A stretch of DNA of 8,919 nucleotides from Candidatus Caldarchaeum sp. GTDB taxonomy: Archaea > Thermoproteota > Nitrososphaeria_A > Caldarchaeales > Caldarchaeaceae. The DNA is taken from positions 1-8,919 of the forward strand of contig JANWZU010000147.1 in NCBI GenBank assembly GCA_025054795.1, read 5' to 3'. The stretch's first letter is position 1. Every line of letters begins with the position of its first letter. This document shows positions 5,092 to 8,919 of this stretch, in pieces. Under the pieces are notes generated by a model that was not told where the DNA came from, did no database searches, and saw only the letters and a program-made list of their open reading frames with translations. Position numbers and translations under genes: made by a program.

Positions 5092-8000
5092 ATGGTTAGG
5101 CTCAGGGCGCTGGCTGTTCAGGGCTTCAAGTCCTTCGGAAGCAGGAGAACTGTGATTAAGCTTCCGCCGGGGCTTATCGTAATCACAGGCCCTAACGGCG
5201 GGGGGAAATCGACCGTTCTGGACGCAGTCAAGTTCGCTCTGGGCGAGCTCAGCGCCCACAACCTACGAGCCGACCGCTTCTCCAAACTCCTCCACGAATC
5301 AGCCAAAGGACAGGAACAGCATGCATCCGTCTCACTAACACTCGACAACCACGAAAGAACAATCCCAGTAGACTCGGACGAAGTCGTCCTAACTAGGAGG
5401 CTTTCGTCGACCGGAGAGAGCGAGTACCTAGTCAACGGCCGGAGCGTATCACGCAACGAGATGCTCACCTTGCTGTCAGCGGCCAACATAAAGCCCGACG
5501 GCCTGAACCTCGTGACCCAAGGCTCCGTGGTGGGCATAGCTGAGATGAACAGCCGTGAGCTCCGGCAGATGCTTGAGGATGCAGCCGGGATATCAGGCTA
5601 CAAGAGGAGAAGAGACGAGGCTCTGAAGGAGCTTGAAGCAGCTCAGAGAAACCTCGACGTGGCTAAGGCAGCAACCTCCGAGGTCAGGAGCAGGGTGAAG
5701 CAGCTGGAGCTTGAGAGAAACCAGTATCTTAGGAAGACCTTGGTTGAGAGGGAGATGGGCAGGCTGAGGTCGGCTTCGCTGCAGTTGGAGGCGAAGGCGC
5801 TGCGGCAGCAGTTGATTCAGCTTGAGACGCATGCCGAGGAAGTTATGAAGAATCTGGCGGAGAAGCAAGGGGAGCTGCAAGATGCTGAGCATAAAGTCTC
5901 GCAGCTCAGGATGGAGGTTGAAGAGCTTCAGCATTCACGTGTTGAGCGAGGTGCTGTTATCAGAGACCTTGAAAACCAGAGCTACGTCAAGAAGTCTGAG
6001 AAGACGAGGCTCGAGGCTGAGCTTAAGTCTCTTCAGACAACGCTTGAGCGGGTTGTCGACCAGCGGAAACTTCTGACAGAGAGGATGCAGAAATTGAGAG
6101 AGAGGTCAGCCGAGCTTCAGGCCAGGTTAGAAGAGAAAACTTCGGAGGCGGAGCAAGCTGCCCAAGCTCACAAATCGGCTGAAAACCAGCTCAAAGCGCT
6201 GAGGGAAGAAGCTGAAGCCGTTAGGAAGAAGCTGGAGGAGCTTGAAGAAGCCTATGAATCTAAAATCAACGAGGTTAGGTATCTTAAGCTGAGCGACGAC
6301 GGAAGGTCTCTACTCCTTGAAAACCTAGAGAAACAGATACACGCCAAGAGAAAGGAGGCTGATGAGGTTAGGAGGCAGCTTGAGGAAATCCACAGGAGGA
6401 GAGAGACAACTGCTGCGGCAATAGGCGAGAACAGGGCCCTTGAGGCATCCATCTCATCTTCTGCGGATGAGTTGGCTAGCAAGCTCAAAGCCGAGAGAGA
6501 AAAAGCCGAGCAAGTTTACCGTAAAATTAACGAGTTGAACAAAGTTCTAGAGGAGGCGCGATTTCTCCGAAACACCCTCGAAGACTTAGTGGAATCCGTC
6601 AGGAAAAGCGGAAGCAGGAGCCGAGTGGACAGCCCGGTCAAAACAGTTGCAGAACATTTCGGGGATAAGCTCGAACCTCACCTAGCGGCTGCGCTGGGAG
6701 ACTGGGTCAACGCCCTTGTCGTCGACGACGTCGACAACGCATTATCGCTGGCAGCTAGGTCGGCAGAGCTGGGCATACCTTTGAAAATAATTCCGCTCAC
6801 TAAAACCGGCCCCGACATCGAGAGGGTTGTGCAGAGCATCACAGGCTCACCTCCGCCGAAACGTGTTGACTCGGCTACACAACTCACCGCAGAGGACAGG
6901 AACGCAGCAACCTCCGACGGAGTGTACATTGGACAGAACTACTCGATAAGCGTGTCAGCGGGCCGTGCCGAGGAGCGGCTGGCCGCTGTCGTTGAAAACG
7001 GCTTGAGGAAGCTTGAGCAGGTGTGCGCAGCGATAACCTCTAAACACTCCAAGCTTGAGAAAGAGTTGACCAGCCTTAGGGAATCGATCAAGCAGAAAGA
7101 GGAGGAGGCTGAGGCGCTGAAGAAGAAGCTTAACGAGAAACGACTCGAAATAGGGAGACTTGAGGCCAGCCTCAACAGCCTCGACAAACAGCTGGAGAGC
7201 GGGAGGTCAAGGCTGCTGGCCGTTGAGAAAAGCATCACGGGCCTTCAGGAAGATGCTGAGAAGCTGAGGAACACGCTGGCTGAGAAGAGCGGTGAGTTGG
7301 AGGCTCTGGCCCGTCTCAAGGCTGAGGTGGAGAGTTTGAGGGCTGAGGTTAGGAGAGCTGACGAGGCCGTCAGAAGAAAATCGGCCGAAGCCTCGGTTCT
7401 TTACAAGAATTACTTGGACGTCGAGAGGCAGAGGGACAGCATAGCCATAGAGCTGAAGACCATCGCCGAAAGGCTGGAGAACGGGGAAAAAGAGCTGGCT
7501 CTCCTGACTAACCAGAGCGAGAGAGCTGCTGCGGAGGCTGAGGCCGTCAAGTCTAAGATAAGCGTCGTCGGAGAAGAACTGGATAGGCTCGAGGCCCTCA
7601 GAGCCGACGCAGAAGCTCTTCTCAGAGACGTCGAACAAAGGCTTGAATCCAAAACCAAGGAGCTGAGAGAGACGGAGAAGCTGCTCCAAAAGCTCCGAGA
7701 GGAGATGTCGTCTCTCGAAAAGGAAAACAACAACATAATGGTCGAGAGGGTAAGGCTGGAGACAGCTCTACAGTCTCTGAACGAACGGCTCAGAGCCATG
7801 ACCTCTCTGGAAGACGACGGCCAAGCCCTAATACCTCAAGAGCTCCTTCCGAGCTTGGAGGAGGAGGCGAAGGAGATAGCCGTAGTCAACCAGCTTGCCG
7901 TCATGCAGTATGACAGTATAGTGCCTAACTACAAGCTGCGTTCGACGAGGATAAACGAGCTTGAGATGGAGAGGAGCAGGATACTCGAGTTTATCGAGTC

Positions 8001-8481
8001 GATCAACAGGGAGGAGGTCGAGGCCTTCAACAAAGCTCTGGAGAGGGTTTCAGAGTCTTTCAACTTCTACTTCAACCAGCTTACGGGGGGCGAGGGATAC
8101 CTGCGTCTCGAAAACCCTCAAGACCCGCTCAACTCAGGCGTTGAGATGATTGTGAAGTTTGTAGGTAAGCAGCCGAGAAGCACCTCGTCGGTGAGCGGCG
8201 GCGAGAAATCCGTTTCAGCCGTGGCCCTGATACTGGCGCTCCAAGACCTAACACCAGCACAGTTCTACATCTTCGACGAAATAGACGCCCACTTGGACGT
8301 CGTCTATGTCAAAAACCTAGTCAACCTGATGAAGAAGATGTCTTCGAAGAAACAGATAATAATCATCACTTTGAAGGACATCATAGCGGAGCAGGCGGAC
8401 GCTCTCTTCGGTGTTTACATGGTCAACGAGTCGTCGCAGGTTGTGAAGACCCGGCTGGCGGAGGTGGCTGAGGCTGGATAG
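5092..8481 (+). CDS. smc: SMC chromosome segregation/condensin ATPase
   Basis: A 1129-residue SMC protein, which dimerises through its hinge and uses ATP-driven head engagement to organise DNA. The N-terminal head has GFKSFG (11-16), Walker A GPNGGGKST (33-41), LRADR (58-62) and a Q-loop/AAGISGYKRRRDEA segment (about 143-182). Coiled coil rich in Leu, Glu, Lys and Arg follows to about 510. A hinge spans about 512-632, then returning coiled coil to about 960-990. The C-terminal head has the ABC signature SGGEK (1035-1039) and Walker B FYIFDEIDAHLD (1058-1069, Asp1062-Glu1063), ending in TLKDIIAEQADALFGVYMV, the archaeal-type tail. The start at 5092 is preferred because MVRLRALAVQGFKSFG aligns with normal SMC N-termini. 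An ATG at 5056 would add 12 residues (MLINTRKRLFWQ) of no family similarity. The hinge is shorter than usual. scpA follows immediately, as expected for an smc operon. Confidence 0.96.
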   Translation: MVRLRALAVQGFKSFGSRRTVIKLPPGLIVITGPNGGGKSTVLDAVKFALGELSAHNLRADRFSKLLHESAKGQEQHASVSLTLDNHERTIPVDSDEVVLTRRLSSTGESEYLVNGRSVSRNEMLTLLSAANIKPDGLNLVTQGSVVGIAEMNSRELRQMLEDAAGISGYKRRRDEALKELEAAQRNLDVAKAATSEVRSRVKQLELERNQYLRKTLVEREMGRLRSASLQLEAKALRQQLIQLETHAEEVMKNLAEKQGELQDAEHKVSQLRMEVEELQHSRVERGAVIRDLENQSYVKKSEKTRLEAELKSLQTTLERVVDQRKLLTERMQKLRERSAELQARLEEKTSEAEQAAQAHKSAENQLKALREEAEAVRKKLEELEEAYESKINEVRYLKLSDDGRSLLLENLEKQIHAKRKEADEVRRQLEEIHRRRETTAAAIGENRALEASISSSADELASKLKAEREKAEQVYRKINELNKVLEEARFLRNTLEDLVESVRKSGSRSRVDSPVKTVAEHFGDKLEPHLAAALGDWVNALVVDDVDNALSLAARSAELGIPLKIIPLTKTGPDIERVVQSITGSPPPKRVDSATQLTAEDRNAATSDGVYIGQNYSISVSAGRAEERLAAVVENGLRKLEQVCAAITSKHSKLEKELTSLRESIKQKEEEAEALKKKLNEKRLEIGRLEASLNSLDKQLESGRSRLLAVEKSITGLQEDAEKLRNTLAEKSGELEALARLKAEVESLRAEVRRADEAVRRKSAEASVLYKNYLDVERQRDSIAIELKTIAERLENGEKELALLTNQSERAAAEAEAVKSKISVVGEELDRLEALRADAEALLRDVEQRLESKTKELRETEKLLQKLREEMSSLEKENNNIMVERVRLETALQSLNERLRAMTSLEDDGQALIPQELLPSLEEEAKEIAVVNQLAVMQYDSIVPNYKLRSTRINELEMERSRILEFIESINREEVEAFNKALERVSESFNFYFNQLTGGEGYLRLENPQDPLNSGVEMIVKFVGKQPRSTSSVSGGEKSVSAVALILALQDLTPAQFYIFDEIDAHLDVVYVKNLVNLMKKMSSKKQIIIITLKDIIAEQADALFGVYMVNESSQVVKTRLAEVAEAG

Positions 8482-8482
8482 C

Positions 8483-8919
8483 TTGTTCGACGACGGAGCG
8501 CTCGCATCACCTTGGCGTATCCTATTCGACGTGACACGTCTGGACAGGCTGAAGGTTTGGGAGGTGAGGCTGAACGAAGTCCTGCACGAGTTCTCCCAAG
8601 CTCTGCGTAGGCACGGCTACATAGACCTCAACCTCTGCGGAATAGCTGTGCTTTCGGCTGCGACGATTCACCGCATCAAGACTGAGAAGCTTCTTCAGGG
8701 AGACGTCCCGCCGAAGCCCAAGCCGAAGCCCGAGATAAACGTCCTTCCGCCGATAGAGCTCCCGTTCAAGCCGGAGTTGATGACCGCCACGATACAGGAG
8801 GTTGTGTCAGCTCTCCAGAAGGCTTTGACGCAGTCGGCCCGGAGAACGTCAGAAGCAGCTCCTCCGCAGATACAGGAAAACAGGCTGGTTCTGACAGAGT
8901 TCCTAGTTAAGATAGAGGA
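8483..8919 (+). CDS. scpA: ScpA (kleisin subunit of SMC complex), cut by the window edge
   Basis: An open frame of 145 complete codons runs off the right edge. Kleisins bridge the two SMC heads and recruit ScpB-type partners. The N-terminal part SPWRILFDVTRLDRLKVWEV (9-28) matches the ScpA N-domain, where a Trp-containing helix binds the SMC neck. GIAVLSAATIHRIKTEKLL (53-71) matches the conserved 'sg.lL.aA.LlrlKs..LL' segment. A PPKPKPKP stretch (76-83) then begins the flexible linker. The frame opens after TGA at 8444-8446. No ATG precedes the conserved domain, so TTG at 8483, 1 nt after the smc stop, is the likeliest start. GAGG at 8470-8473 lies 9 nt before it as a plausible ribosome binding site. 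Placement right behind smc supports both the identity and coupled translation. The C-terminal winged-helix domain that binds the other SMC head is outside the window. Confidence 0.88.
   Translation, partial: MFDDGALASPWRILFDVTRLDRLKVWEVRLNEVLHEFSQALRRHGYIDLNLCGIAVLSAATIHRIKTEKLLQGDVPPKPKPKPEINVLPPIELPFKPELMTATIQEVVSALQKALTQSARRTSEAAPPQIQENRLVLTEFLVKIE

Noticed and set aside
7207..7689. 160-codon minus-strand frame inside smc
   Set aside because: Low-complexity Leu/Ser-rich translation produced by the complement of coiled-coil codons; no start signal.
5092..8481. Possibility that the long coiled-coil gene is Rad50 or a coalescin-like protein
   Set aside because: No CxxC zinc hook in the middle; a hinge-like domain is present, the termini match SMC heads, and scpA follows directly.

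Overview
This window looks like part of a hyperthermophile-type or environmental archaeal chromosome of moderate G+C. The lineage evidence is archaeal PurP enzymes (formate-dependent purine synthesis), an archaetidylserine-decarboxylase-type short Psd, an SMC gene followed by ScpA, and promoters in which a TATA-like box sits about 26-31 nt before start codons that have no Shine-Dalgarno site. I infer a TACK-type archaeon (for example Caldarchaeales/Aigarchaeota, Bathyarchaeia or a thaumarchaeal relative). The phylum is not proven by anything visible here.

Layout, left to right. A gene of unknown function runs off the left edge on the minus strand (start near 97). Upstream of it, same strand, is a membrane-anchored phosphatidyl/archaetidylserine decarboxylase proenzyme (906-115). 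A 57-bp gap with a single palindromic TTTAAA box separates it from a divergent PaaK/CapK-type adenylate-forming ligase (964-2250). The ligase converges on a three-gene minus-strand cluster, with the two stop codons overlapping in an 11-bp palindrome. Read in its own direction the cluster is: a stand-alone 2-oxoacid-dehydrogenase E2-type acyltransferase catalytic domain (4945-4301), a diverged PurP paralogue (4266-3217) and a second PurP paralogue (3220-2240) joined to the first by an ATGA overlap. A 146-bp divergent promoter region then leads to smc (5092-8481), which is followed after 1 nt by scpA, cut off by the right edge.

How the genes may work together. SMC and ScpA form the condensin core that organises and segregates the chromosome. 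The two PurP proteins should act at the AICAR-to-FAICAR formylation step of purine synthesis. Each has lost a different subset of the conserved PurP motifs, so they may work as one hetero-oligomer or have split functions. The acyltransferase upstream lacks lipoyl and subunit-binding domains and its substrate is unknown. The decarboxylase makes ethanolamine-headgroup lipids at the membrane. The ligase activates an unidentified carboxylic acid.

Nearly all of the window is coding. No tRNA, rRNA, CRISPR array, insertion sequence or gene-free stretch longer than 300 bases was seen. The most interesting signals are the complementary PurP pair, the possible shared bidirectional TATA box, and the unusually short SMC hinge.
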